A DNA stretch of 64,000 nucleotides, taken from Atriophallophorus winterbourni (taxonomy: Eukaryota > Platyhelminthes > Trematoda > Plagiorchiida > Microphallidae). Both the position numbers and the translations under genes were made by a program. Positions 1 through 12,284 of the stretch are shown in pieces. A model generated the notes under the pieces. It saw only the letters and a list, made by a program, of their open reading frames with translations. It did not search any database and was not told where the DNA came from. Numbering within the stretch: the first letter of the stretch is position 1; every line of letters starts with the position of its first letter. Where the stretch lies: positions 1 through 64,000 of the forward strand of contig JACCGJ010005805.1 in NCBI GenBank assembly GCA_013407085.1, written 5' to 3'.

Positions 1-232
1 ACGGTGACACAACGTTGTTCGCAGTCAAATTGTCTCGAATGCATTCTTTCTTCCTCAATTGGTTTATAAAGCAAAGTGTACGCAGCTGGACAGAGGGCAG
101 TCTCCCCACTATCTCGTTTGGTTTTTCGAATCTGTTTGTTTAAATTGACAAGTTTTACATTTGTGAGACACACAATAAAGCTCAACTTGTCCTCGTTATT
201 TTGCTCAACCGTGAATGCGATGTGTTCTGAAC
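1..232 (-). CDS. Exon 10 copy, cut by the window edge
   Basis: Starts after the reverse of TTCTTGTTTCAG and is open to base 1. One synonymous difference from 40612-40843 was seen. The last 17 bases of the exon are outside the window. Confidence 0.75.
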
Positions 233-477
233 CTGAAACAAGAAACGTTTGAAAAAGAATGGTCATTCGCATACATTTACTGATGATATGTTAAATGTTC
301 TTTTGTGAATAAATGTACCTTGAACGTTTAACAAAAAGTTTCGTTTTCGTGTGCATGGAACGATTAATATTATACTTATAAGTGTTGTATCTCTTAGGTT
401 GGTATTATTGCTCTCATGATCGAAACATTGTAATTTGACTAATGTTCAAGATAATAGTGAATAGATAGTGTAATCAC

Positions 478-632
478 CTGCCGATATTTCCAAAAAATAT
501 TCAGAACCGACGACATTAGATTCCGCATCCAAACACGAAAATTGATACACGTTCCCATAGTGGTTTCGATCGATGATTAATGATGTTGAACTGGGCTGAC
601 CGTCGACTTCGTGTCCATCGTTGTTGCTGGTT
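478..632 (-). CDS. Exon 9 copy (Ig5 second half)
   Basis: Bounded by the reverse of CTATTCCAG and GTGATT; identical to 40212-40366. Confidence 0.8.
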
Positions 633-1525
633 CTGGAATAGAATGCATACAATTTATCCCAAATAAATGGTTTTCAGCGTTGTTTTACCAATTTAAAATG
701 AATAAAAAGCCATATTTATAAGAGTAAAGATGCTACCAATATTTACAAGAACCAAAATACCACAGGCTTAGATTGTTGGATAAATTAATGAAACCAAACT
801 CTCCACGACGTTAATAAAACAATTGAATTCATAAATCACACTGATTTGTAAAAATAAATCGTCAGTACGAGACTAATATTAAGCGTGCGGGATACACACC
901 GAGCTCACGTAGACCAATTTTCGGACAGTTCCCGCAAAATGCATTGAAAACAGTATTCAATAAATACGTACACTCAGACAAAGATTTTTCAGAGCAAGCT
1001 TGAACACCGATGTAGTAAACATTTTTTTGATACTCGACAGAAATGTTCATTAGGCACAACGTTGGTTACTAAGTTTGATAATCTACCCATTGAGTAGCAA
1101 CTATATCCACCTAGATCAAGCGATCTCGAACGCAGGTTCATTTAATTTACTCAACTAACTACTAAACACTTGTCCCAGACTTTTAAAGGACAGTGTAAAT
1201 CTGTCCGTTTAAGCAGTACACCGCGGTGAAAATGGTCGTCTTAATAATTATTCACAAGGTATATGGTAGTTACAACGTCATCTAGTTTGTGAAGGTGATT
1301 AAAAATCGCTTTCTACGAATATTTAAAGGAATTTATTTTCTGGTTCCTTCGCGCTATTAATGAACGCCCTTATACAACCGTTTATACATTGTGCAAAACA
1401 CCAGGGCTCCCAAAAGATCTTTTGCTTCAAGACAATTTTAATAGGTGAGCTTTCAAGTCTGTCTTTACCTAGAGTGACTCAGGTGCGTTTTTGCAAATCA
1501 TAATGTGAAATGATCTTCGAGATGT

Positions 1526-1616
1526 TTGAAAGCACAAGTATGATCCAGGCAAATGCCGTACAGTCAGAGACTGCACGTGGACTAACATACTGTCAGGTTG
1601 CCCAGGCTTAGACAGA
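1526..1616 (-). repeat. Short interspersed repeat, family S1 (left-arm copy)
   Basis: In the family orientation the core is GCCTGGGCAACCTGACAGTA, a hairpin CAGTCTCTGACTG, a second hairpin GCCTGGATCATAC (decayed here) and TGTGCTTTCA. The mirrored copy is at 39229-39320; others are at 8911, 52221 and 52788. Confidence 0.7.
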
Positions 1617-1635
1617 TTATGACCAATGGTCAAGG

Positions 1636-1690
1636 CATATACATATATATACATATATATATATATATGCATAAATATATATATCAGTTA
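1636..1690. repeat. TA/CATA microsatellite
   Basis: An imperfect (TA)n/(CATATA)n tract next to S1. The right-arm tract (39190-39206) is shorter, which accounts for part of the 34-base length difference between arms. Confidence 0.8.
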
Positions 1691-1927
1691 AATTCTTAAC
1701 TGTCACAGTTTGTGTTTAAATATAGTTAAAACATTCTTTAGTGTATTGTAATTAGTTGAAACAATGCCAAGATGTCAACTGGGAGTGTGATTTTATGAAA
1801 TGAAATGGATTTTAAATGCACAGATGATGATTATCGTATTTCTATTCAATACATTCATTGTTCAGAAGCTCATTCTTAGTTCAACGTTTTATTGACTTTG
1901 TTTCCTTTGCGACGTTATATAACTTAC

Positions 1928-2184
1928 AATGTCGGATGTACGCCTCTCCTATTCTTCATTTTTGCACAATGAATTTTCAGTTCACCCTCGTGGAATGCAT
2001 AGGCAATGAGGATTCCATCTATTTCTGCTGATATCAAGCGACCCCATCCACGGTTTTCTTCGAAATGAAAAAATATTTGTGGACCCTCCTGGTCGAAAAG
2101 ATATACCACAAAATCTTTTGATGCATCCCCCAAATCGGTTTCTGATAAGCATTCGTATTCTCCGGAATCTTTAATATTCCCATA
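1928..2184 (-). CDS. Exon 8 copy (end of Ig4, start of Ig5), frame intact
   Basis: 257 bases reading DSGEYECLSETDLGDASKDF and on into GELKIHCAKM without a break. The part after the F-strand Cys differs from the right arm. Confidence 0.8.
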
Positions 2185-2985
2185 CTGTTTGGAAGTAAAA
2201 ATGTATATCAAATATTGTAGAAGCATTACGGAAGAAAAACGTTGAAATATTACGCTAAGATGTAAAACTGCAATTTCTGAAACGTTTTGAAAATTTTAAC
2301 TCACACGTAAGAGATATTAACCCTATTTTATTCACATGCAAATGTTTTCTCATTAATATCTATCTGAAATTCATTTTTTTTCTTTCCGAAATTATTTTTT
2401 CTAAATTTCGAGTGGAAAATTATATTTGTACAAAGCCGCGACATATAATCCTTTCTCGTGTGTTAGTTATAGTCCTTATTATACCAAGTAGACTAGAACG
2501 ACCATTTAAGAAAGTAAGAAATAAATATCATAATAGCGTGGTGCTAACATCCCCTTCACTTACACATCACCACACTTTTCTCGCTGTATTCGTCAAGTGA
2601 AGACCGCGAGTCCAAATAATGAGTTATATGACGAAGCATTACATAATTAATGTTATACACTATGCACAATTTGTATATTTTTAAGGGTTATCACTGTTCC
2701 ATATCAAAATTAAGAAAAATGAATAAGTGTATGTCACGTTTTACGAATATCTTTGATTTTCTACATTTCTAAATTTGTCTCATGAATCGAGGATGAATTT
2801 CGGTCAAATTAGTATATAAACACAAAAACATCGATGATGGTTTCTTGAGAAATGATTGTTTATATAATCATGGGGTTTGCTCTAAATTTAAATGAAGAAA
2901 ACCATAGAATGCCAATACGTTTTGCATTTCTACTTTTAAACTTTTTTAGAATTTATTACTAATAATTAAAAAATATATTACTTAC

Positions 2986-3246
2986 TATCTGAATGGTTTG
3001 GCCTTGGCGCTCGGTATTATGTAGAATCGATTTTTTGCTTGGTAACGGTTCACCAGTCTCTTTGCATACCAACGTTGTGGGATCCTCCGCGATCGCAACT
3101 TCGTCGAGACTTGCATTAGTGAGAACGAAAGGCCTCGGTACTAAAGTTTTGATATACGCATTTTGAATGGCCCAACCGTTTTCGTTTGAATAGTTGCATT
3201 GCACCATTGCGGAATATCCCATATTTAAGTTGCCCACCAAGAGTGT
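2986..3246 (-). CDS. Exon 7 copy (end of Ig3, start of Ig4)
   Basis: 261 bases, open, with splice sites kept. Replacements against the right copy are confined to the Ig4 part (for example ETGEPLPSKKSIL against ETGGPLPSQKLIP). Confidence 0.8.
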
Positions 3247-3929
3247 CTATCCCAAAAATTGTTGAATATGTGCCGTGGGTTTTGAAAAAATGAATCAATA
3301 TATATGTATTATATTTCAAGTAATATTGTATTTTTCGATTATATTGCATGGTGTATATGCTCATCTAAGAAATAAGCATATGAGAACGTTTAATTCTGAT
3401 TATAAAAATATGGTAATTCGAGTAAAATAACATAGCATGATTTAAAAGAAAAACAATTTTTTCAAACATTCAATCACACGCATATGCAGTAGGTTGTTCT
3501 AAGAACTTTGTATCCAACTTCCGTGTAAGTGTGGCCATGAAGTTCTTCGCAAAGTTTCATTCGATCAACTTAATCTTAATGAGCCTACTCGGTGACTTTA
3601 AAGTAGAATACAATGATTAAATGACCATTGTAGATAACACATTAATTTGAAACTAAGAATCCGATCAGATTAAAATATAACAATTAAAAATGTGCCAACT
3701 AAATATTAAACAGAGAAAACAATAAACATGTGTTGATTATGTATACCTTATAATAGACCTCTTTTACGAGTGGTCACATTATCAAGCCAACCATGATTCA
3801 TTGGAGCAAGCCTATATTATTCTAAGGCAAGCAGGGCATTTCGTAATTTGGTTCACGACTGGTGTCAGAATGGACTATCTCTGTCATTCAAATATAGAGC
3901 CACACTTTAAGGTGTATTATTCTGTTTGC

Positions 3930-4290
3930 GAAAGTTCGACCATGCGTGAATAGCACATTGAGCTTCTCGCAGTTTTTGAAAAGCGATATCACCGAAGGAA
4001 GTTTGGTGAGTTAGCATTCGCAATGATGCTCATCGAAAAAGTACTTTTAGTTAATGTAGAGAAGCATATCAACACGAATAGGTTACGCTGGTTAGGATAG
4101 GTTTTACGGATTCCGTACCACCGACTTCCGAAACGGATTGTTTTTGAGACGCCACATCCCGATTGTCATAAATCTCCTGTTGGCCAAACGGTCACATCTC
4201 ACGATCAGCTTGAAACCCTTAATAATATCCTCGTCAACCCGCATTTCGTTTCTTATGCTAAGATTCGTGAGAGCAGATGTCGCAGTGAAT
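3930..4290 (+). mobile_element. RTE-like LINE C-terminal fragment (left arm)
   Basis: Non-ATG reading gives INTNRLRWLG then a stop, VLRIPYHRLPKRIVFETP, the conserved RLRWLGHVLRMP-HRLPKR box found after the RT domain of trematode RTE-like elements. Upstream frames (ELLAVFEKRYHRRKFGEL) resemble the preceding conserved block. No complete domain survives. The mirrored copy is at about 36508-36868. Confidence 0.6.
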
Positions 4291-4959
4291 AATTATTCTC
4301 CAGATTATGTCCAGAAACAGTGTTTTGTTGCAATCTAACATTGAGCATTTGCTTAAACATGTATGTTGTTATTACGCATGTCAGTAAAAGTCGCAAGAAC
4401 ACCGTTATGTTAATATTACTATCCTCGTTCACGAAAGTTCAATCGAAGTTTGAATTTCTAGGTTCAGATAATAAAACTAAATCTACACAATTTGCACAAC
4501 AACAGATACAGAGCGACCACCTATTAGAAATCAAAATCTTGCATCCAGAAATACATCCTCTAAAAAAGGTTTCGAAATAACAATGACCATAATAAAAACG
4601 AAAACATTTAAATGGATTTAACCATTCTGCATTTTCGATTGCGTATACATATAGCATACATACATACATTGCATACATGGCATACTTACACATATACACG
4701 CCATCATGTGCTCGGAATCTGTTGAGGTTTTCGCTCCTAAACTCGATGAATATATGACGACTGGCCCTATTGTTATTTGGAAGATTATATATTTTTACTT
4801 GATATGCCTTATTATCCTATAGGTATTGTTCAGCTTTCTGTTTTTGCACAATGAATTATTGTGTTTCAATTTATGTGTTCGAAAGCGTTGGTCCTACGTT
4901 TTGAGTGGTTTGTGCACAATTTTCTATAAAATCCCTGTCTATCTAAGTCCTACCCGTCC

Positions 4960-7900
4960 GGATCTCTTTAGATTTCATGGGGCTGATACTGATGGTGTGA
5001 GAAATGTTTAGGTTTCATTAGACTGGGCAGCCCCAGTCGATGATGTGCCATTTAGCAACAGTGTACTTTCATCATTAGGTGCATGGGGTTTAGGAATCAA
5101 CCGATCAGCATACTGCATTATTCCGCACCGGCGAAACGAATTACTAAACAGCAAAGGTCAGTTCTGACACTGTGAACTTTGAGTGTTGATGCTTCCGGAT
5201 TCGATGACAAGATCTCGAATATCAGAGGCGTAAGAAAAGCAGCTGTGATTAGCATTGAGCTAGAAAGGCTGAATGTGTACGTGGTTTTACTGCAATGAAT
5301 GAGATTACAAGACACTGGTATACTAACAAAAAGTGATTAAACATTTTTTGGAAAGGAAAGGGTTCTGATGTGCCTGAAGTTGGGTTTTCTGTGCGAAACA
5401 GCCGAGTAAAAGCGGCAGAACCGAGCAGCTACCGGAGCGAACGGATTTGGACTCTAAATACGAAATGCATTACTGGTACTATTACGTTGCTCGACGTTTA
5501 TGCACCGACGCTCTGTGCGACGCGTGCTGAAAAAGACGCTTTTTATCATAACCTCACAATAGTCCTCTAAAACGTGTTACAAATAAAATGTGTAGTGGTA
5601 TTGGGTGATTTTCATTCCAGAGTTGGTGCAGATTTCGGGTCTAGGCAAAACTGTCTTGGAATTTTCGGTGTAGGTAAAACCAATGAAAATAGACAACGCC
5701 TTTTATAATTGTGCACACAGTTCAGTCTTTGTTTCAGTAACACTTTCTTTCTAACAAAACCACAGCATAAGTTCTCTTGTAAACATCCTCACCCTAAGCA
5801 TTGGCATCAGCTTGATCTTCCTCTTGTTAGTCGCACTAATATATGGAGCGTAATTCTCGCCAGATAATATCAAAGCGCAGACTGAAGCATTCGACACCAG
5901 ATTTCACCGCACCAAATTGTCTGGTAAGCCTAGGATAGACGTCACTCACATGTGGGAAACTAATATAACAGAAGGATTTACAAAAGCTTTCACACCCGAG
6001 TTCAACAAGACATCATAATTTGAATCGGCTTCAGATAAGTATGAAACAATAAAAAGCTGCATATGCCGAAACGCACTTTCCGCTTACGGTCCAAAGAAAA
6101 CTCGAACGAGCGACTGGTTCGAAGAAAAAGCTTTTGCAAGACTGCTGTGTTATAGGATTAATATTGAACATTCTTGATGGCCAAAGGTATGCCACCAGAT
6201 GAAAACTTACCACTTGTAATAGCAGATAGAAATAAGTTTTAAAAGATTGCAAGACGAAATTCAAATGACTATTGAGATGTATTTATACTCATTATTCACA
6301 AATCTGCGGAAACCAGAAATATTCACAGTATGTTTGACAGGATATATAGAGCCATTGGTCCAAACCAACTTAATACAGCTCCATTAAGTGTGTATCTGGC
6401 GACCAGATTGTCGACAAAACTTAGCAGATGGAAATATAGCTAGATCATTTCTCCTTTATCTACTCTAAGGACAGTACGGTTTAAGCGCATGTACTTTAAA
6501 ATGTTGAGCGGCTGCCAACCATTTAACATGGAGATACTCCCTCTACCCTTGATAGGGCAATCGACCGCTAAGCGTATGAAAAACCCTTGGTGACGACAGA
6601 ATGAAATGCTGAAGAGCAGCATTTGCAGAAACTGTAAACCATTTGCTTCCAAGGTGCTGGCAGGCGAAGTGCGTCCACACAAGATGCCATACACAAAAAT
6701 CACCACGCTATTTAAGAATAAAGGTAAGAGAGTTGACTGCAACAATTATAGAGGAATCTCCTTTCTGAATTTCTTACCCAAATGGTTAACTAAATTCTTA
6801 CAGATCCGGCTACACACTTTAGCTTATTGAATTTACTCCGAATCTCAATGTGGCTTTGCAGAGGAAGGTCAACCGTTCGCATGATCTCCTACCTGTGACA
6901 ACTTGAGGAAAATTAGCGGGAAAAACGAATGATATTATACGCTGTTTTTATCGATTTAACGAAGGCATTCGACTACGTCAGCAAACGGGGTCTTTAGAAA
7001 ATGCTTGATCTTATAGGCTGCCCCCAAGACTGCTCAACTTCGTTATTTCAATCGACTCATGGAGGAAATGCTCAGTCCATTTTATGGGTTTAGTTCAGAA
7101 GACTTTGAAATTCTCTAGAGGTTCAAAACAAGGGAGTTTTCTTGCGCTCACGGTGCTCTGAATTTTCCATACTCTGCTTCCGAAGCACGCCTTAAGGAAG
7201 AGAACAATAGGCACGCGAAGTGATGGTATGTTTATCAACCTGAAACGGTTGAGGGCAAAATATAATTCACGGTATGTACAAATCCATGACCTGCTGATTG
7301 CTGTCAATGAGGCCGTTATGTCTCACTCCCAAGTGCCCTTCTAATCGATAATGAGCTGTTTTCATCGGCAAGCAAAGACTTTGGGCTAAACATCAGCATA
7401 GGTAAGGGATTGTATTGCATCCAATCATCACTGTTGAAAACTGTCAAATTGAACCAGTACATCCCTTCACATTAGGTGGTTTAACCATTATAGATAATCT
7501 TTCGCTAGACACGGAGATTGATAAGCTGATTGCAAGAGCAGCTCTTATTTGTTTCGATTAAACTCTCGATTTTGGGGTATCCGCATGTTGGCTGTGAAGA
7601 AAACGTGGTTTATAATAAATGCTTTACTGTATGGCAGTAAAACCTGGACCGCCCAAGCAGGACACGAACGAAAGCTGTATGCTTTCCAACTACGAAGCAT
7701 CCTTCGTATCTTGAACATATCGTGGATGGACAGAGTGATTAATGATGAAGTGCTTTTAATAGCTGGTCTACAGAGCATGTTCACCCTACTACGATAGCGC
7801 CGCATGCGGTGTCCTGGCCATGTCAATAGAATAGAAAATGGTCGTGTTCCGAAAGATCTACTCTATGGTGAGTTGCAATCAGGTAGTGGACCATTGGGCA

Positions 7901-8250
7901 AACCGCATATGCGTTACAAAGAGGTTTGCTAAATTTATATGAAATATCTTGGCAATGTGCCGCGATTTAAGTAAACGTTGCTCTTGACCCCTCACATTGG
8001 AGGCAATGTGTAATATGTTATCCACCAGCTGGGGAGGAGACGATACAGCTTTCTACTGTTGTACGCAGATCTCGCCGCCAGGGTGCAAATGACCCCAACG
8101 TCTGAGTTCTGCCTATCGTTGCAAGCGCTACAAGATAGATTGTTCCTCCAGCATCGGAATGTTTGTTCATTCGAGAGTTTATAGAACATGTAAATTCATG
8201 CGATTGTGATGTATGTCGAAGATCGACATCGACCGAAGTAGGGCCAGAAC
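4960..8250 (+). mobile_element. Degraded RTE/Nimb-like LINE in intron 6 (left arm)
   Basis: Fragments appear in the order expected for an endonuclease-RT protein. The EN part spans about 5370-5850 (ITLLDVYAPTL; then VLGDFHSRVGADFGSRQN, GKTNENRQRLL, HWHQLDLPLVSR). The RT start at 6606-6830 has TTLFKNKGKRVDCNNYRGIS and SQCGFAEEG; FIDLTKAFDYVS follows near 6945. The C-terminal part at 7549-7960 has LLYGSKTWTAQAGHERKLYA and AGLQSMFTLLR. A Cys/His-rich end near 8120-8205 (CSSSIGMFVHSRVYRTC) matches the terminal zinc finger of this family. Many stops and frameshifts make it dead. It is antisense to the Ig gene copy; clade assignment is approximate. Confidence 0.75.
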
Positions 8251-8433
8251 AATGTAAAACTTAAACTTGTGAACCAGCATAATAATGATATATAAATATC
8301 ATTTGAAATTAAATATGAATTGCTTGTACTATTTAAATATTTACTACAGCATAATGATAAAAACAAATTTGAAGATACTTAAATAAATGGTGAATGTTAA
8401 ACGAAATTAATATATTGGTAATCAATCACTCAC

Positions 8434-8609
8434 ATTATCCTTCGTTAGTTGTAAATTTTCATCGTTCATAGAAAGCTTTTCACCGTTTTTTAGCCAGCTA
8501 ACGGTGCCTGTAGGGACGGTTCGTACTTCATCGATGTAACAATAAACCGATGCCTTATGATCCATAAGAACTTCAGTATTCGAAGGAATTGTAAGAATTG
8601 CTGGCTTGC
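8434..8609 (-). CDS. Exon 6 copy (Ig3 first half)
   Basis: Bounded by CTGCATTACGG (acceptor, reverse) and CTCAC (donor, reverse). All 176 bases match 32194-32369. Confidence 0.8.
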
Positions 8610-8910
8610 CTGCATTACGGTAAAACGATATTTAGGCAAACTGCTAATCTATTTGAAAGATAAATAACTCCCGATTGCATTTAACATTCTGTATTGGTAT
8701 CAATGTGGTTGAAAATTGAACACAAACAACAGGTCTGAAAATATCCGATCGCCGTTATTCGACTAAATTGAACAGTTTTTATAAACATAATCCACAACTT
8801 TGAATAGAAAACATAATCATAGTTTTTGTGCAGCCGATATGGAATGATATTTGCAGAAATACGCTTACTAAAATACTACGCACTTGACAATTGATTTCGC
8901 GCAAACCGAT

Positions 8911-9008
8911 GGTATGGTATGAAAGCACAAGCCTGATCCAGGCAAAGTGCCGTACAGTCAGAGACTGCACGTGGGCGATATTACTGTCAGGTTGCCCTGG
9001 CCTAGACA
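8911..9008 (-). repeat. S1 repeat copy at the left duplication breakpoint
   Basis: Begins with GGTATGGTATGAAAGCACAA and ends near GCCTAGACATA. It starts 35 bases beyond the end of the inverted arm and is the best-preserved S1 copy, with both hairpins (GCCTGATCCAGGC and CAGTCAGAGACTG). Confidence 0.75.
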
Positions 9009-9100
9009 TATATGAGAAATAGAGAATAAAGATGGTAGTAAGACTCCAGCGTGTTTTAGTATGCAGCTCATTATCGGTGGCCAATCAATTTAGCACGATG

Positions 9101-9358
9101 TTAGCCGCACAGCATAGAAATACTGTACGATTGCAAATCGATCACATTCAGGTTTTCTAATTTAACCGAGCTTGAGTAATTGGATATCTCATAGGATGCC
9201 GTTGGTCGAACCGTTCTGATGCGATACTTCCATAACCCGAAGTATACCGCGGGTTCACGATTGCTTCTTGCTCCTGTGTTGTGTCGAACGATGGTGCATT
9301 GTATATAAACAAAAAGCTCGTGACTAAAACGCATCGCTAATGAACTGCAGACGTCCAC
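9101..9358 (-). CDS. Possible orphan Ig-domain exon
   Basis: The 85-codon open frame, read after a CTGCAG acceptor, has VYIQCTIVRHNT (B-strand Cys), a Trp 24 residues on (YFGLWKYRI), and VKLENLNVIDLQSYSISM, which fits an Ig E-F stretch with Asp and Tyr four apart but Ile where the second Cys should be. It lies upstream of, and on the same strand as, the exon 6-10 copy. A weak GTATTT donor after QSY would leave phase 1, which exon 6 needs. It could be a real exon, a fossil or chance. Confidence 0.4.
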   Translation of the reverse strand: MDVCSSLAMRFSHELFVYIQCTIVRHNTGARSNREPAVYFGLWKYRIRTVRPTASYEISNYSSSVKLENLNVIDLQSYSISMLCG

Positions 9359-9399
9359 ATAATGATATACACTGACCCCGATACGAATAATTAATGTTG

Positions 9400-11520
9400 T
9401 CTCAGAGAGAATACCGTGTCCACGGTAGATATTCCTTTGTGGAAGAAACTGTGAGAAAAAAATTACCTAAGACATTCAGCCGAGAAATTTTTCGGAAGAA
9501 TGGCAGTCATATTTATCACCTATTTTCTTCACGGCAAATATCAAATGTTGTCGGACAGACTGGTCCTGCCAACGTTAAAGAAGTAACCAACGAAATAACT
9601 GCATTGATGGTGTTCTAGAATACGTGATAATCGCAAGTGGAATACTGTTGTTGTCTGAAGATTTTGGCCGCGCGAATTGGTCGATTGTTCTATTGAGATA
9701 CTGAAGATTAGGCGAAATATGGATACGTACAATGGTTGACAAACGCCTAACAGCTTCAAGGGCAAGAGTAGACATAACAGAATCGGTCGGCCCATCTTTG
9801 TTTTTGTTAAATCCACAGTTGTGTTATTACCAGATAAATACTTGATGGGAGCTATGTTAAACTGACCGGAGCAAATCACTCCGTGACACCACAACACGTA
9901 CCATGACAGTTACCAGCATCAGCAGTTTTTAGACCATGTAGACAAACTTCAGTTCAAGTCCCAAGTGTACGTTGACTAGCAGTCTGCTTGATATTATTCT
10001 TACCTGCTTCAAGGAGGCACGCGATTTTATCGGTTGCCGGTCATTTATACATAAATAATGCTGATGGTTTACCGATCAGGACATAAGTCGTTAGGGAAGC
10101 TTTGGATTCAGGGCTCGTCGAATTTTAGACGGAAAAAATAAAAAGGGGCCTCGCGTATACATGTTTTGAATGACTCCTCGTTTTTAGAGGCTTAACAGGT
10201 TTGCATCACTTTGCTGACCTCGGTTTTGTAAGCTTGCTAAACACACATACGACCTCGGCTAACTCGTCCATTTATCGTGGTGAATCCTGGTCCATTAAAT
10301 CTTGTTTTACACGCACCAATCAGCCGCGTTTCTCACAGTCTGTACTCTGATAGCATCCTATGAGACAGCCAGATCTTCATTTGACCACATGTTTGAGAAC
10401 AAGTTTTGTGGACGCTGAGTCTGTTTTTCGGAGGTCGTGGCCCATCCAGTACAGTTTTGGCTGTTGGATGTGAACAGAAACCAAGAGTATTCGGTTACAT
10501 CCCGTCAGAACGGCAGCATTAGATAACTCGTCAGTATATCAGACTTTTACTTTTGTGCGACCATCTGCTTCTGGAGGATGAGTCAGCTTCCATGAAGATT
10601 CTTGGGAATTGGGGTACAAAGCGTCGTCCCCAGCACCACTCGGCGTTTGTTCGAGTCAGCTTCTCTAGCTTTTGCACAACCAAGTGCGACATGCAAGGCA
10701 GCAGGGAGTTGCCAGAAAGAGATGGTTTGCACCAACTGACCGCCTACCAGACTGTGTTTCAGATATTTCCTCAGGGTTTTCTCCCGAGGCCTTTCCCGTG
10801 ATCGGGTATCCCGCAAGGCAGCGGAGGTTCAATAACCTGGAGAAGAGTCTTGTGGTGCACACCACCTCTTTCTGTATATATGCATATATTTATCAGACGC
10901 CTAGGATTATCCAAAGGCGCCAATAGTTGAACACCTTTGAAGGTTATACATCCTGTGACCTCAGTTACCACGTCTCACATCTATAAAATAGTATCGGGTG
11001 GATCGCTGCCTGATGGAAATGTTTCACATTTAGGCAATAATGAATACTTGCAAACTGTGAGTAGACACATTCATAAAATTAGTATAACCATTTACAAAAG
11101 GCCCGAAATTGAAAATCGAAAACGCGTCATAAATGGAATCTATATTTCAAGAAAAATGTTTTGGAAATCACAATGAAACTAGTTTGGCCTGGTTGGATAA
11201 AGGGAATTGAAAGAGAGACAGAGGAGGGAGCGTTGTAATCCATCTTCGTGACTGCAAACAATGGAAGTTGAGAGGAATGTACAATGTGTGTGTTACGCAA
11301 AATGAACATATCGCAACGTTTTGGTAGAGTGATTGAAGGTTGGGGTCATCTTAGGATTCCTGAAAGGATCAATCAGCACTAGACAAACTGGCGATAGTGG
11401 TCCAATGTCCAGGATGATGTGTACTTCAGAATGATAAATGATCCTACACTGGACAACAAGAAACAGGAACGCTACTAAGTGAATTGAGAGTATCGGCTTC
11501 CCGCAAAGAAGGCACTCCAC
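9400..11520. other. No recognisable gene
   Basis: Short overlapping frames only. A - strand frame at 9541-9897 and overlapping + and - frames at 10553-10926 show no family I recognise. The 10665-10865 stretch is GC-richer than its surroundings and may be an unclassified repeat. Confidence 0.5.
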
Positions 11521-11824
11521 ACGAGTTAAAATGTTTCCAAACGGCTATAGTGGCAACCAATCTGGAAATGTATTTAAAGAATTCCAGCATCGATTTCATT
11601 ATGTCAAGTTACATTACATTGCGGTTCAGACGCCTGTGTAACCTTGAATACCTTGCTGTCGAATCATGCATTTAATCACTCGTAATTTTATTTACTCAAC
11701 CACATTTACACAAAAATGGTAAAAGTAAGTAAATTTATAAACGTCATGCATTTGAGCATTGGCAACAACGCGATAATATTTCAGTTTCGCGAACTTCCAA
11801 TTTGAGTGTACTGATCACGTGATT
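11521..11824. repeat. 304-bp direct repeat, copy 1
   Basis: Starts ACGAGTTAAAATG and ends GTACTGATCACGTGATT. It matches 12924-13227 over its full length with roughly eight substitutions. The ends are not TG...CA. Confidence 0.9.
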
Positions 11825-12284
11825 ATATTCAGTGCCGTGCGGTCGCATTATTTTGAGCTCCTGATTATCAGGATATACTGTTCTTAAACTTACACTTACG
11901 TGGACATATTATACGTTGTTGGACTCCTCTCGAAGTCGGCTTTCTGGATATACCACTCTTGTAGCGGTATTCGATAATACGAGCAATTTGGGATTTATCG
12001 TGATTTTCCCATATTGGATCTACGCGTGCAACTCTGTTAATACTCTTCAAGTCCTCAAAGGGAATAACGTCATCGGAAAGATCTTATTCTTCGCCGTCGA
12101 CTGGTCATACTTTCAACATCGTGCGATCAACTACCGAAGAGTATCACCGGATTAAATTCTGATTTTGCTCTTTTTCGTGAACACTGAATTTTTTGTCGCG
12201 CACACTATATTCATCATCGATCGCTCGACAGAGCCAATGCTTGTGCACAAACCACTGAACAGTGCTGCTCATAACCTTGACCGG

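Larger units (their letters stand above)
1..8609 (-). pseudogene. Inverted partial copy of the Ig receptor gene (exons 6-10)
   Basis: Reading on the - strand, exons 6, 7, 8, 9 and most of 10 are present with splice sites kept and, unlike the right arm, no frame disturbance in exon 8. Exons 1-5 (signal peptide, Ig1, Ig2) are absent because the duplication starts in intron 5. The copy would need new upstream exons to be secreted; a possible Ig exon lies just upstream at 9101-9358. The 3' end is beyond the window. It may be a truncated pseudogene or part of a chimeric gene. Confidence 0.7.
1..8876 (-). repeat. Left arm of large inverted duplication
   Basis: This stretch is the reverse complement of about 31927-40843. 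Paired coordinates sum to 40844 at 1-1060, 40877-40878 at 1928-2184, 40799 near 3000 and 40802-40803 at 7500-8876. The offsets show one net insertion in each arm. The homology runs past the window start and ends sharply after CTAAAATAC at 8876. Confidence 0.95.

Noticed and set aside
1..8876. Inverted arm as a simple assembly artefact
   Set aside because: The arms differ by substitutions, small indels and one arm-specific CR1 insertion, and the spacer is unique; a collapsed or mirrored contig would be identical. Not fully excluded without reads.
10553..10971. Overlapping frames of 66-84 codons on both strands
   Set aside because: Overlapping frames in all directions reflect a locally GC-richer stretch; none shows a domain.
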